Positions 44,301 to 53,941 of a DNA stretch of 64,000 bases are shown here, piece by piece. The stretch lies in the NCBI GenBank assembly GCA_946965045.2, contig OX337236.1:2170001-2234000 (forward strand). The letters are read 5' to 3'. Each line of letters opens with the position of its first letter. The first letter of the stretch is position 1. Origin of the DNA: Epithemia pelagica. Taxonomy: Eukaryota > Bacillariophyta > Bacillariophyceae > Surirellales > Surirellaceae. Position numbers and translations under genes: made by a program. Under the pieces are notes generated by a model. The model saw only the letters and a list, made by a program, of their open reading frames with translations, was not told the DNA's origin and did no database searches.

Positions 44301-44965
44301 TGTTGCTCGTGTTGCTTGACACTATGACGACGACCAGTTGCAGAAGATTGCGTGACTTGATCATGGTCATATGCTGCGTCCATCAAAATGGAGAAGTACG
44401 ATTGATAACGTAAAGACTTTGCTCCAGACTTTGTGTTGACAACGTTGTCCAAGATTTTAACTCTGTGAAGGTCAGGTACCTTCTCGACAGCTTGCATAAG
44501 AAACGTCATCCTAGTGTGATCAGGTATGCGATCAGAGAGATCAACAAGGTTATCGAGTAAACGTAGTTTGTCTTGGAAATGAAGCAAGAATTGACGTGAT
44601 GATCCACGCCATGTATCATCAAGGCGAAGGTTGGAGATGTAATTGGTTAATCGTAGGACCTCTCGTTTTGCTAAGTCTGACTTCGTATGCAATGTGTGAA
44701 GCTTCTCTAACACTGCTCGTGCATCTTCATCATGCTCATGTTTGCAAACATAAGCTCCTCCTTGGTCAGTCTGGATGATGCGCACAAGGATGGAGTATAG
44801 GAAGATCTGTTGCTCTTGGAAAAGTTCTGTTGCATACGTATCATTTGTCGGCGGCTTGTATCGGAAGTCAAGAACATGAGATAAACCTTGGGCTTTTGCT
44901 GTGGTCTTGAAAGTCCTCCAGAACGTGTCGTAGTATCGTTCATCCTTGAATGTTTCATATGCCAT
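41258..44965 (-). CDS. Gag-protease polyprotein with degenerate but in-frame pol remnants (Copia element 2)
   Basis: A single 1,235-codon frame. The first 480 codons or so are Gag from the conserved MAYETFKDERYYDTFW onward, then protease (LIDCGANGG). A roughly 55-residue protease-region segment follows in two diverged copies (VDGKQRITTLDGRALPL and VDGKQCITILGGRAIPL). Integrase is shrunk to a fragment near LIGDSCSKLN without its DDE triad. A reverse transcriptase remnant reads IWRAYIGNACN where element 1 has VWGADIGNAYL, so the first catalytic Asp is gone; YVDD and RNase H are absent. The frame runs through the polypurine tract about 90 bases into the 3' LTR. Despite heavy divergence there is no stop or frameshift. 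Gag and protease may be functional; pol is not. Confidence 0.75.
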   Translation of the reverse strand: MAYETFKDERYYDTFWRTFKTTAKAQGLSHVLDFRYKPPTNDTYATELFQEQQIFLYSILVRIIQTDQGGAYVCKHEHDEDARAVLEKLHTLHTKSDLAKREVLRLTNYISNLRLDDTWRGSSRQFLLHFQDKLRLLDNLVDLSDRIPDHTRMTFLMQAVEKVPDLHRVKILDNVVNTKSGAKSLRYQSYFSILMDAAYDHDQVTQSSATGRRHSVKQHEQHKTQHDIEGSLQEDDAYQINNTNVQDDNTASPKASLPRDLWFKLPEDARKVIVEYNKNVQAPTPSSRNVQQHSLDVDPEPDPDPGQDVFDDLDNLTYPQDDSDPATHLIHQAMTSTDLNHPASDLSNVLSNAASFKKVSFKQKEHKQKLHMAQYMFSRKSTYTGNQLIDCGANGGLAGADMRILSKTGRNITTVGIDNHELTGLPIVTCAAKFETNDGPIVGIFNEYAYYGKGQSIHAPCQLEHYGLSVDERSVTVDGKQRITTLDGRALPLCIKDGLAYIQYLGVPSDDDMDRSAKVDGKQCITILGGRAIPLHSKNGLSYIHSLGIPSDDDMDTLPQIIFTSPDIWDPGVLDHLHPASSPDSASNWQQVNTDGSMTHHPYDNDNYGEYTDRDVCNLTHLLDLPYDHGPDTPSFSSPLIGDSCSKLNHQDHNMRTEKRYPTVKKMPYVIINVSGHLPLQILNGRPPNFSQPLFFLLCDKVFSCTESYAPYLCPDASSGEESLPNKPNDKQADTVFICSKGEDPSAQMPTMKNCDKIFGQAFPYKPAEGNGEQQQACIIQHVNLEQDAFKQEACIKKYIFCKHNSNIDKKVISCSQLVEYNGQDNQEQATEDVVFQFRDVVIHQGPSSSNNIPDYKGSRWNVLVDWETREMIFEPPTPTITIVYGKKHDLLNELGWKHFKHFVKISECLIQAAKQQSRIKQLSLFVKYKFGYPHVPQTHKEAIVLDKQHGKNKWQDTTDFGPSQIQSLKTLKDHDQVQVHLGKMLDAQEEYHNKIQVYRVKHDDRCKALLVTCEHFTKEPVEAICPCAISFCNFHTTIYLGPLNDMDIWRAYIGNACNLKALAGEKTLIVARQELKELCHTLVTYYKTSNGFDSSGERQHDCLFDVFLDMDLSPSKAIPNVWMKKAPGEKSSEGICNNFTLKNDGFIINCLRRFYTPIQKMFSANIGNSPHARRCSRPSSSSGMETITRTTKENNNPHSTNCGEWQNSHQQLGCGGIYNSSTDASILWHPMTFS

Positions 44966-45035
44966 AGCGTCACGCTTGGTTCCCTTCTTGAATGCGGTTA
45001 GGTCCAGTTGGGACTGTGATGCAGCAGAAGTAGTA

Positions 45036-45434
45036 CTAAACGATTTGGGTGACGTCGAATGGGATGGAGGCTTCTGCCTTGGTCAGATTAATCCAGGTTG
45101 CCTTGGAAGGGATACTCTGGATATCGGTGCTCTTTTGTCGGTACCAGTAGGCAAGCAACTTTATCTGATGGCTTGTGTTGATATGTAGGTCATGCATTTG
45201 TTTTCCTGACTTGTACTTGACCATATTATCCATATTCTTCTCTGGGTCATCCGCCATATGTTCGATGATACTGAGTATATCATCAAAAGCATGATGATGC
45301 ATCCATTTCGTGAGTACATCAACCCTTTTCTTGGAAAAGTTGAACAACACCTGAGTAATATGATCAAAGACTTCTTGATCAGATATACTTTGATTGGGGT
45401 GGAACTCTGGTGTGGTCGATGTAGTCGGTTCCAT
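45036..45434 (-). CDS. N-terminal Gag fragment of Copia element 2
   Basis: A 132-codon frame beginning MEPTTSTTPEFHPNQSISDQ, closely matching the N-terminus of the element 1 polyprotein up to KAE. There, a deletion of several dozen bases shifts the frame (ASIPFDVTQIV, stop), so Gag is split from the following 1,235-codon frame. It may be translated separately or be a decay product. Confidence 0.7.
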   Translation of the reverse strand: MEPTTSTTPEFHPNQSISDQEVFDHITQVLFNFSKKRVDVLTKWMHHHAFDDILSIIEHMADDPEKNMDNMVKYKSGKQMHDLHINTSHQIKLLAYWYRQKSTDIQSIPSKATWINLTKAEASIPFDVTQIV

Positions 45435-45524
45435 GATTGCTCGACTTGGTGATGAGATATGTTGATATGTGTCCTGCGATGTCTTAGTCTAAAACTTTAG
45501 TAATGTCTTGTGCTTCGTGATGAG

Positions 45525-45660
45525 AACCCGGATGCGAAAGTCTCAACCCGGATGTGTGGTGTGCCTTCTGAACCCGGATGTGCCACGTGTGTGCCACGTA
45601 TGAAGTACCCGGATGTGTGTTGTGATGTCCAAAAGGTAACCCGGATGTGCGGAACTTGGT
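45525..45660 (-). repeat. ACCCGGATGTG repeat cluster in the leader of Copia element 2
   Basis: Five copies of (A)ACCCGGATG(T/C)G in about 130 bp, the reverse complement of the CATCCGGGTT motif of element 1 and in the same position relative to gag. Confidence 0.75.
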
Positions 45661-46039
45661 TTTGTCTCCGGTTTGGTGTGAAAACTACTTAAAGTTACTT
45701 ATTCTTGGTCACTTCCAGACTCGTTGCGGTGATCGAGTTGAACCGGAGATTCAGTAACAGAAGGCGGCTTCTTCGTCGTACTCGTAGTAGTCCTCAACAA
45801 AAGTGGTTCACTCGGATGAGTATTGGGAAGGTAGTTGTACGGAGTCCAGGTGCAGCTTGAGGTCCTGGAATAGGAGAGGGTCGGTGACCCTAGCCTTAGC
45901 CAGGCTGGCCCTGTTGATGGGTTGAGTAGCTTTGTCCTCTAACTCTTGTTGTTGTGGTAGCTCAATCTGTAACGGGTGTTGATGGGTAAGTAAGGTTTCA
46001 ATTGCAACTGCAGGGAAATAAGCAGTGAGACTGTTAATC

Positions 46040-46748
46040 TAGTAGAGATTCATCAATACACGCTCTAGAAGAGCCACAATCGATTACCAGCTGATACCAA
46101 GGTTCTCCACGGGTCAGAGAACAAAGGAAACCCAAGGGTTCTATCGTAGGGATAGTCAGGACACTGAAGACGTGATGATATGGTAATGTTAATGATTGTG
46201 AGCTTTAGGACTACGGTGTGTGTGTGGGTGTGCAGGTCTGGTCAGGGTGCATGACTGATATATTCATGGCGCTGACAGGACTGGTATGGTTGGAGTAGAC
46301 ATGGATATTGTGTATTGGAAGTATATGCACTTGTATATCATATACCAATGCCAACAGCTCTTGCTTTGTCATGATGTAGGTAGTTTCCTTGGCGCGTTGC
46401 TGTTTGCATTCTTTGATTTGTGGGAATAGAGATATGGTCTCGCGTGATCGTGATTCGTGCTTCGGTTACTTAGGCCGTTGGGCTAAGTTGTGGAGGTGCG
46501 TACTCGGATATTGATTGCGCGCCCTTGAGAATAATGGGCGCGCACGTGTTGGGCCATAATTAATATCCGATCGGTGGCTCATAACGCGTGCATTGCGAGC
46601 ATGCCTTGGCCGAAATTAAAAGGTCTGCGAGCATGCTGTCATTCTTTTCTCACTTTTACGAGAATGTCATCGGATGCCATAAAATACTAGCATCAGTCGA
46701 TGAGTTGTAGATTCCACCACAACCTAGTTGTTGGTGAGAATTCTGCCA
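46040..46748 (-). repeat. 5' LTR of Copia element 2
   Basis: 709 bp, paired with 40642-41350. In element sense the LTR is followed by GATTAACAGTCTCACTGC, the same primer-binding position sequence as element 1. Confidence 0.93.
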
Positions 46749-46753
46749 ACAAG

Positions 46754-47042
46754 CACATATACATGTTATATACCTCACATACATCAACTCCAACCATTCC
46801 AGTCCTATCACCGCCAAGAACCTATTTCACACGATCGACAACAAGAATGGAAACCTCACACACCAAACCTAGTAGTAAGCTCACAATCATTAACATTACC
46901 ATATCATCACGTCTTCAGTGTCCTGACTATCCCTACGATAGAGCCCTTGGGTTTCCTTTGTTCTCTGACCCGTGGAGAACCTTGGTATCAGTTGGTAATC
47001 GATTGTGGCTCTTCTAGAGCGTGTATTGATGAATCTCTACTA
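46754..47042 (+). repeat. 3' LTR of Copia element 1, second part
   Basis: Continues from 40641 after excluding element 2; ends TCTCTACTA followed by the target duplication TCCAC. Confidence 0.93.
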
Positions 47043-47047
47043 TCCAC

Positions 47048-49997
47048 AAGTGAAACAATGACCATTTCAGCTGTCAAATCAAGACGAAAGTCAGGAAATT
47101 GGCATTCTTCTCCCAAAATTGGATTCTAGCACTCAGCCTTCTTTCCTTGCGTCACGGGAAAACTCGAGAAAGGGTGTTTTTGTGATCATTGGTGCATTTC
47201 ACAAAAGGCCACTCCGACATTGATGACAAATAAAAATCTCAGAAAGAAAGAAGACAATCCATTAGCAACGAAACATCAGGTCAAAGGCACAAGACCATAA
47301 AAATCAATGTCATTCGTTCACTGTCTTGTTTCATATATTCCATTCAGGCCACTTCTCTCTCTTTTCGACATGACCATGGCAATTCTTACGCACTCAGATC
47401 ATCCTCTGACTGAACTAGGGAGTTTCCAGGTCACCAATTGAACCAGTCTTGGGCCAAGCCACAGCAGCAAAGCCGACACCTCTGGGGCCTCATGGCAAAA
47501 CGTCTTTAGCGGTCATCTTCCACTTAGCTTCAACTCGCCACAACACAATAAAATCTCAAGTTATGACTGGCTCAAGAAGTACAAAGCTGGTCCCAGCAAA
47601 TTTGCATTGATATTAGGGTCACCACCGACCATCACCAGTTTGCTACTCGCCATTTTTAGATTCACACCATAGTCTGCCAACGCAATCGAGCAACGACTGG
47701 CCTTCATCTGAACAAAAATTCCATCGGTCCACACTCATTGATCCTTGTCTTCTCGTCCCCGTCCCCATCATAGAGGACAATACTTAGCCGCCTTATGAAG
47801 GACAATCTTCTTGTGCACAATCTCCGGAGCACTCATCGGAGCATATCATGAGTTGTGGCCTTCTAGCTTCCATCTTATTCCATTCCATTCTTGCCTATCC
47901 AAAGTCCATCGGATTTGCTTTTCAAATAGAAGCCTTGTAAAGTCATAGCATTCTAGTCGTCGCATGACTTGGGCAAAACATCATGCGAGCAATGACCTTG
48001 GACCTTAGCAATGATGACAAGGAACAAAGTCCTCAAAACATTCTTGGCCATGACAAACATTCCATGGCACCGTCATCTGTCGAGCATTCACGACAATGGC
48101 CAGCACTTCAAAGATGCGGACTCAAGCAAAACCATACGCACCAATTGGAACACAAAATCAGTGTTCGTGCGAACAAGTTAAAACCCATAGGGGCGAATCT
48201 GTCAACCATGGACAGAGTTCCACAAGAAAAACTCGAGTGACTTGTGTAATCAAAGGGGAGTCATTTGACTTCGCCAACGCAGTGGAAAACCAATGACTGG
48301 TTACATGTAGCAATGTCGGCATGACAGACATACCAACAACCACACACCACGAGAAGGCAAATGCATAAAACACATCATCAGTCCCCTTTCAAATGTGGGT
48401 CCTCCACGACATCTCGGCCAACAAGACACAGTTCTTCATGCGAGAAGGACTGAATGGCTACCGGATTGAGGCACTGCGTCAATCAACAACCTTGTAACTG
48501 CTAATTTCCTGCCGAATATCCACGTCATGGATTCCAAGGCAATGTCATTGGGTCATGGTCTAGGGGGCTTTAGGACGAGTCCCCTCTCAATGATGGGTGC
48601 TCTGTGCCGCGTCAACGTAGACAGCAACAAGACAGAACGAGGCCCAGTCAACAACAAAATTCTTCATCAAGCATTGTCCACTACAGAGTCCTTTCCTGCT
48701 TTTCCGCAGCACAACAAGGATCGTCACAAATTGTATTCTTTGGCATACAATGGTTGTGGGCAGTAACTCCCACGGTCTCCACCGATCTTATGCCCAAATC
48801 ATTGACAGCCGGACCAACCAATGGACAAAATAAAGGATAATGGCATCCGGACTCAAGTCACCGACACATTATAGCCATCATCTTAATCAAGACAAAAACA
48901 GAGCCAACGAAAGGGTTACACTCTTAGTTCACCCTGCTCCTCAATTAACAACAAGGGTTCAACCAAATAACTTTCATAAAATATGAAAATCACATCACCA
49001 TCGTTTCCTTGATGGTAGTTGTCCTCAGCCACGGACACACAAAAACGGTGAAATCGACACCACAAAAATAACAGATCAACTCATGATCTCATAGTACTCA
49101 TGCCAACTGCCAGACAAGCAGAGGCTTGACTTCAATACTCGTTGCCTGTCCATCTCTTTGGCGGTGTATAATACATATCACCAATCCAAACACAGAGCAA
49201 CCAAATCTCACAGGATTGTCATCATAGGCAACAACAGCCCAGAACACTGCATGATCTCATGATTCAACAATCAATCGTAGTATTTTGAAACTTCATTTCA
49301 AGAACAATGCGCTCTCTGCTTGAAGCGCACAACCAATCATGGAGTAAATCATCCATGCTCAACCCACAAAAGGGGTTCATTTATAAAAGGAGACATAGAG
49401 TCCCCTGTCCCCTGTCTTCGACAGGCATTTTCTTACCGTCCAACTTTGCACCTCATCATTGGTGCCTCCATTGTGCTTCACTGCACTTTCATAGTGTGCG
49501 ACTTCCTTTGTCAGCACCAAGCTTTCTTTGTCACTTCTCATATGGGTGCGTCTTCCTTTGTCAGCACCAAACTTCCTTTTGTGACTTCTTCTCGCTTACG
49601 GAACCAAACCATTGTCTCATTCATCGTGACTTTCCGGTGTTCCATTCATTCAGCGATTGAGCATGCACAGCTGCATTATCGTTCCGCGTCACATAAGTGA
49701 TATTTTATTATCGCTGGTCCGCATGGCAGGCTTCTCCTTTCAACGGCAAGGATCGACGCGTCCGTCATTGCCCAGGGTGTGCGCATAGCAGACCACACCC
49801 CTCCACTAGTCCGGTCTGGCTCCGTTGCAAGTCAGATATTCAACGAGACTAGTGGTACAACATTCTTAGTTGACCATGGGCGGATCATATGGACCTTCTT
49901 AGTCCGATCCAGATATTTTCACTACCTTCCCAGGCCATTGTGCAATCATAGCTCATCTTCCTTTTCGTCTCAGCTCAGAGTCTTGGGTCTGATAAAC
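47048..49997. other. Gene-free region right of the Copia nest
   Basis: Nearly 3 kb with only short motif-free frames. A tandem duplication of about 49 bp occurs at 49503-49600 (CTTCCTTTGTCAGCACCAA). It is probably decayed repeat DNA; no LTR, transposase or RNA gene was recognised. Confidence 0.4.
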
Positions 49998-50144
49998 CAA
50001 GAAACGACCTCGTTGCTGGATGAAATATCGTCCAAAACAAAGAAGTGTCTACTTTATCTACCAACAACAGAAGCGACTGGCGAGGGGCTACGGCTCGCCG
50101 ACAGATAGCTAGATCGCCCAAATTCCGCCCACTACCGCGACCAT
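49998..50144 (+). repeat. 147-bp repeat, copy 2
   Basis: Identical to 32212-32358 in direct orientation; it ends 11 bp before the MITE. Confidence 0.9.
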
Positions 50145-50155
50145 ATCTGGGTTTA

Positions 50156-50958
50156 GGCTATCTCCACCCGGGCCCGCTAAAGGCCCCAAAACCGCTATCG
50201 AACTCCACCATCTCCTCTAACCGCTAACCAGCTCCACTATCCGCTATTTTTGCCGCTATTGGGGGCCCCGAATAGCGGGGAAAATAGCGGATAGCGGAGC
50301 AAAATATAACCGTCGGCATAAATAAATTAACGTCTGCTGCCAACAGTGAAACTTTGAATCTCTCGTGTCGAAAACATGGCAATGGCACGTATTGATTGTG
50401 ACGATCGCTTACCATCTCTTTTTCCATTGTTGTGTTCCCTACTTCCTACAATGGGACAAGAACCATGCACATGCACAGCAAGATGATTCGAGGATCACGG
50501 ATCGGAAGGAATGCAACAATCAAACAAATGCATCATTCAAACTATTGATGAGTTCGATTATCAATTATCAGACAATCAATCGGAAATCGGACAGGGAATA
50601 GGACGATTGGACTGCAACCTACAACCTACATCTACATTGGCCATGAACAACAACATGATTCACCATGACAGTCAACAATGAAGAGGGAGAACAACGAGTC
50701 CTCCATCTTTGGTTTATGCTTTGTGCTCTCGTTGATTGTCTTGTTTGAATTCCGCAACTTCCGCGGTCGCACCCCTTTTTAACCCAAACAAGAGAGGGCA
50801 TATGCGCAATGCGTACGCGCAACGCGAGATAGCGGCGTTCTTTTAACGGAGATCGTGGAGTTTATTTCCCTTTGGCTCCGCTAATCCGCTATCCGGATAG
50901 CGAGGCCAATCAGAAAGCCCCAATACGTCAGCATAGCGGCGCTCGGGTGGAGATAGCC
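50156..50958. mobile_element. PIF/Harbinger-like MITE, 803 bp
   Basis: Starts GGCTATCTCCACCCG, ends with its reverse complement, and is flanked by TTA on both sides (50153-50155, 50959-50961), the PIF/Harbinger target duplication. The interior has no transposase. Both subterminal parts are rich in CCGCTA/TAGCGG hexamers, at least ten copies as read, clustered at about 50178-50300 and 50870-50945. Confidence 0.8.
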
Positions 50959-51135
50959 TTAGGCGCCCGTAATCGCTGACTGAATGTTTTTCAAAGAGTA
51001 CAATACAAACTGGGAATTCATCATTATTTGTAAAAAGCAATCGTCTATTCTACTTATTGTTTATTTGGAACATTTTGTTGATACAGGCTTCACATTGTAC
51101 AATATCTGCTGGGGAGGATTGAGTGCAATTTGGTG

Positions 51136-51825
51136 TTATTGCTCCTCTTCCCCTGATACCACTCCTGCACTAGCCAAGCACGAGGCAAACACTCGAGACG
51201 GCAGCGAGATTTCTTCACATACAAGAGCAATCGTTTGTGCACGTTGGATAGGTGATAAATATGGGTAAGCAGTGTCCTCTTGGATTTCCATGACAGCATC
51301 TGTAATATCTCGTCTCCGCAGCTTCTTGTCCAATCGGATGCGACGAATGGCCGTCTTTTCCAGACCAGTACGACCAGGAAACTCGTTTGAGAGCAACTGG
51401 TGGAGTCTTTCCATGTCATCGCTGCATGTTGCAGTCGGAGTCTTGCAGCTAGTTTCATATAGGCGTTCCAACACGCGATTGTAGGATTTAGGGTCGTTGA
51501 GGTTTCCACGCTCTCTTCGAATGACCATTTTCAAGGCGTCCATATGACGGTTCTTGAAAGTTTGGTACTCATCTGCTGTGTACCACATATGAGCTGTCTC
51601 GTATCTGTCGTTGTAAGGGCTTTGATAAGACAAATTTGACTTTTCTTGGAAAGATACTCGTCTCCGACATGATTCTTTCTTCTTTTGGAGACACGCCTCG
51701 TGAACATCAACAGTGGATGAAACTGATCTGTCGTCGGACAAGTTTGTTGGCTCAATGATCATCATGACGTTTTGATAGCTTTTGTTTTGCGGTCTGATCT
51801 TTTTTGTGAGACGATTCGGGATCAT
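51136..51825 (-). CDS. Unknown 229-aa protein
   Basis: No annotated family recognised. It starts at ATG 51825 (MIPNRLTKKIRPQNKSYQNV). A basic, Ser-rich N-terminal third leads into RRRVSFQEKSNL and then HMWYTADEYQTFKNRHMDAL, an arrangement (basic-VSF, then WYT-x-x-[ED]) that, from memory only, recurs in small diatom-specific proteins. A Lys/Arg-rich helix (LDKKLRRRDITDAVMEIQ) and a hydrophobic C-terminal helix (IALVCEEISLPSRVFASCLA) follow. No membrane span or catalytic motif is present. It is divergent from the gene starting at 52072, with about 250 bp between the starts. Confidence 0.65.
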   Translation of the reverse strand: MIPNRLTKKIRPQNKSYQNVMMIIEPTNLSDDRSVSSTVDVHEACLQKKKESCRRRVSFQEKSNLSYQSPYNDRYETAHMWYTADEYQTFKNRHMDALKMVIRRERGNLNDPKSYNRVLERLYETSCKTPTATCSDDMERLHQLLSNEFPGRTGLEKTAIRRIRLDKKLRRRDITDAVMEIQEDTAYPYLSPIQRAQTIALVCEEISLPSRVFASCLASAGVVSGEEEQ

Positions 51826-52071
51826 TCGTCACTACGAGCCCCTGGTTTCCCAAAATTGGAAGAAAAACTTGTCAAAATCGCCAGCCATCGCAATCAAACC
51901 GCCAGGCGTACTGAAATTACATGGCACGCGTGCAATAGTAGAAAAACTCTTCCAATCTCACTTACATAAGCCATTTTCCGAAAGAACCGTCTCGATTCTT
52001 CTTCCGTTTCTTGAACGGTACTAGCCAGATCGGTTCCCTCTCACCCACAAATCAATCACGATAGTCCTAAA

Positions 52072-53907
52072 ATGCCAATGGACGAAAGCAATGAACAAGA
52101 ATCAATCTCAGAAGACGACAGGAAAGGAGAGGAGAAGAACAGCAACAATCCAACACACAAAGTAGCCGTCATGACGTCTCCCCCGATATACATCCCGGAG
52201 CTCGATGACACGCTTCGTGAAGGAACGTTCGTGCATCTCCGACTTCCAAGCCAGAACAAGAACAAAACAACCATTGGTCGTCTACAACAATCAAACAATG
52301 GAAACATTGTCATTTCAATTTGGCGGCCGCTTTTCCCCAAGAACAGCAAATGTCACCCATCCATTCCCAAACACCAACATTCACCCATTATCCAAGGATT
52401 CGGCTCGGAGAATGAAGAGATTTTCCAAACCAACACCGTTATATCCGACCGCGACGCGATGTACAGCGGCACCAAGATTCTTTTTCCGGCTTTTGTATTC
52501 TCCCTAACGGAGTTGGCGAATCCACAAAACTCCTGGGGACAAGGCCTCAACAACGTTTACATCGCGCGTTACATGCAATCCGAAATCCGTGGACGAGAAC
52601 GACTCATTGAAATACCGGACGACGAACTACTCTGTTTCCCGATGCAGAAAAAGAAGAAGAAGAATCCTAGTGGTCTAATCGTTCCACCTCGATGCTACCA
52701 CCAGAACGTTTGGTGTGGTCTATTCCAACTCCGAAAGGGGATTATGAAGATCCTGAATAAGCGGAGTGGGCAGTCCGAAGACCAGGAAGTTGACAGTGTC
52801 TCTATCGGCAATATCCCACTAGAGACCTTCGACTACCTACATGTTGTGGGGAATTCAGGTACAGAAAGGCTTTCGTGCCGTATGTTTTCCTCCAGTGAAA
52901 CTTACCTTGATCTTGATTCTAACCTTACTCGCCGTAAGATCAGAATGTCTTTTCAGAGCGGCATCCTTCGTTTCGAGACGATGCAGGATTTAGATATTCT
53001 CCGTCACCTGTTGGGTATTGCCTCTGTTTACGGATCGTCGGAACACCGTCTGACATTGGCAGATGGGAAGCATGGCCATCCGTTGAAGCGTGGACATTTC
53101 CTGACCGTAGTGAAAGGGAAGGAAAAGGACGATGTAGAAGATCATACTTTCAAGCGCAGAAGCATGAGCCAACGTGTCGACCTTTGCTTTTCTCCCTACC
53201 AAGTAAAGGTGACCGTTGGCTTCGAACGCTACCGATACGACCACGATCACAAGGGCCGTCTCAAGTCCACCCCGCCTACAAGGCACCCGCAAGCCGTGTT
53301 GGCCTGCAGTGCATATGAACCAGAAGCCGAATCGGGCAGTTGCAGTGTGTCTGACGAATTGTCGGAATTCAACGAATCCGAACATCATAGAAAGGAAAAA
53401 GCCGAAGACGACAAGTCTGTGTCTACCTTTGACCGCATTCTGAACGGGTCGCTGGACTCGTCTGAAGACAGCACCCCAAGCAATAGCAGCAAGAAGAAAA
53501 AGACCGAGGACAATTCGGACGACAAACTGTCTCTCCATTCTCATTCGGACAACGTACGTTTTCGTTTTGGGGATGTGGATATTTACCAAGGAGACCAATT
53601 CCATCTTGATGGGACAGTGTATGAGATTGTAGGTCTCTTCCTTCCATCGGACCAAGTAAGGTTTGTTATCCAAGAGCAATTCTCGACCGAGTTGTATACT
53701 TCATCCAAACCCGCAACTTCGGAGAAAGAGTTGTCGGACAAGAGTCTTGCCCGTGTGGGGACGATTGCTCCTTCGGAACAACCCACCTATGGATGTATTG
53801 TATGTGGAGGGCATCGGTTGAACAAGAAGAAACCCCCGACGGAACAAGAAATCGCCTTATTCCAACATACTGACACCCTTCTTTCCGCCATCAAAGAATA
53901 CAATTGA
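52072..53907 (+). CDS. Unknown 611-aa protein, convergent partner of the 1,246-aa gene
   Basis: No family recognised with confidence. An acidic N-terminus (MPMDESNEQESISEDD) leads to a beta-rich module (LREGTFVHLRLPSQNKNKTT; YIARYMQSEIRGRERLIEIP) that loosely recalls BAH-type chromatin modules. A Lys run follows (KKKKKN, a possible nuclear signal), then a central folded part and a long Ser/Asp/Lys-rich linker (about 410-500). A second beta-rich segment (GDVDIYQGDQFHLDGTVYEI) and a C-terminal CxxC (YGCIVCGGHRLNKKK) close the protein. It has no introns. Its stop lies only about 35 bp from that of the opposite gene. The tail-to-tail pairing of two long intronless genes resembles two-gene transposons, but no termini were found. 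Confidence 0.7.
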   Translation: MPMDESNEQESISEDDRKGEEKNSNNPTHKVAVMTSPPIYIPELDDTLREGTFVHLRLPSQNKNKTTIGRLQQSNNGNIVISIWRPLFPKNSKCHPSIPKHQHSPIIQGFGSENEEIFQTNTVISDRDAMYSGTKILFPAFVFSLTELANPQNSWGQGLNNVYIARYMQSEIRGRERLIEIPDDELLCFPMQKKKKKNPSGLIVPPRCYHQNVWCGLFQLRKGIMKILNKRSGQSEDQEVDSVSIGNIPLETFDYLHVVGNSGTERLSCRMFSSSETYLDLDSNLTRRKIRMSFQSGILRFETMQDLDILRHLLGIASVYGSSEHRLTLADGKHGHPLKRGHFLTVVKGKEKDDVEDHTFKRRSMSQRVDLCFSPYQVKVTVGFERYRYDHDHKGRLKSTPPTRHPQAVLACSAYEPEAESGSCSVSDELSEFNESEHHRKEKAEDDKSVSTFDRILNGSLDSSEDSTPSNSSKKKKTEDNSDDKLSLHSHSDNVRFRFGDVDIYQGDQFHLDGTVYEIVGLFLPSDQVRFVIQEQFSTELYTSSKPATSEKELSDKSLARVGTIAPSEQPTYGCIVCGGHRLNKKKPPTEQEIALFQHTDTLLSAIKEYN

Positions 53908-53941
53908 AGATATCGACATAATCCTACCTTAAACTATATAT

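Larger units (their letters stand above)
40642..46748 (-). mobile_element. Copia-type LTR retrotransposon 2, antisense, nested in element 1
   Basis: A 6,107-bp element inserted in reverse into the 3' LTR of element 1, with the 5-bp duplication ACAAG on both sides (40637-40641, 46749-46753). Its two LTRs are each 709 bp and differ at about five positions as read. The gag and protease region is almost identical to element 1, while integrase is reduced to remnants and the reverse transcriptase and RNase H regions are shortened and strongly diverged. It is a non-autonomous relative that presumably uses another element's enzymes. Confidence 0.95.
33137..47042 (+). mobile_element. Copia-type LTR retrotransposon 1, with element 2 nested in its 3' LTR
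   Basis: Flanked by the 5-bp duplication TCCAC (33132-33136 and 47043-47047). The 5' LTR is 793 bp and the 3' LTR 766 bp once the nested element is removed. The LTRs differ by one 27-bp tandem unit and, as read, only two substitutions, so insertion was recent. The domain order gag, protease, integrase, reverse transcriptase, RNase H makes it Copia (Pseudoviridae-type). The body is damaged (nonsense codon, frameshift, lost reverse transcriptase active site), so it must have been mobilised in trans or decayed after insertion. Confidence 0.95.

Noticed and set aside
46700-47129. Short frames overlapping the right side of the Copia nest
   Set aside because: They are LTR sequence of elements 1 and 2, not genes; the same frames recur in the other LTR copies.
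49307-49700. Two overlapping frames of 117 and 126 codons
   Set aside because: Both cross a tandem duplication, have no motif and no support on either side; likely chance.
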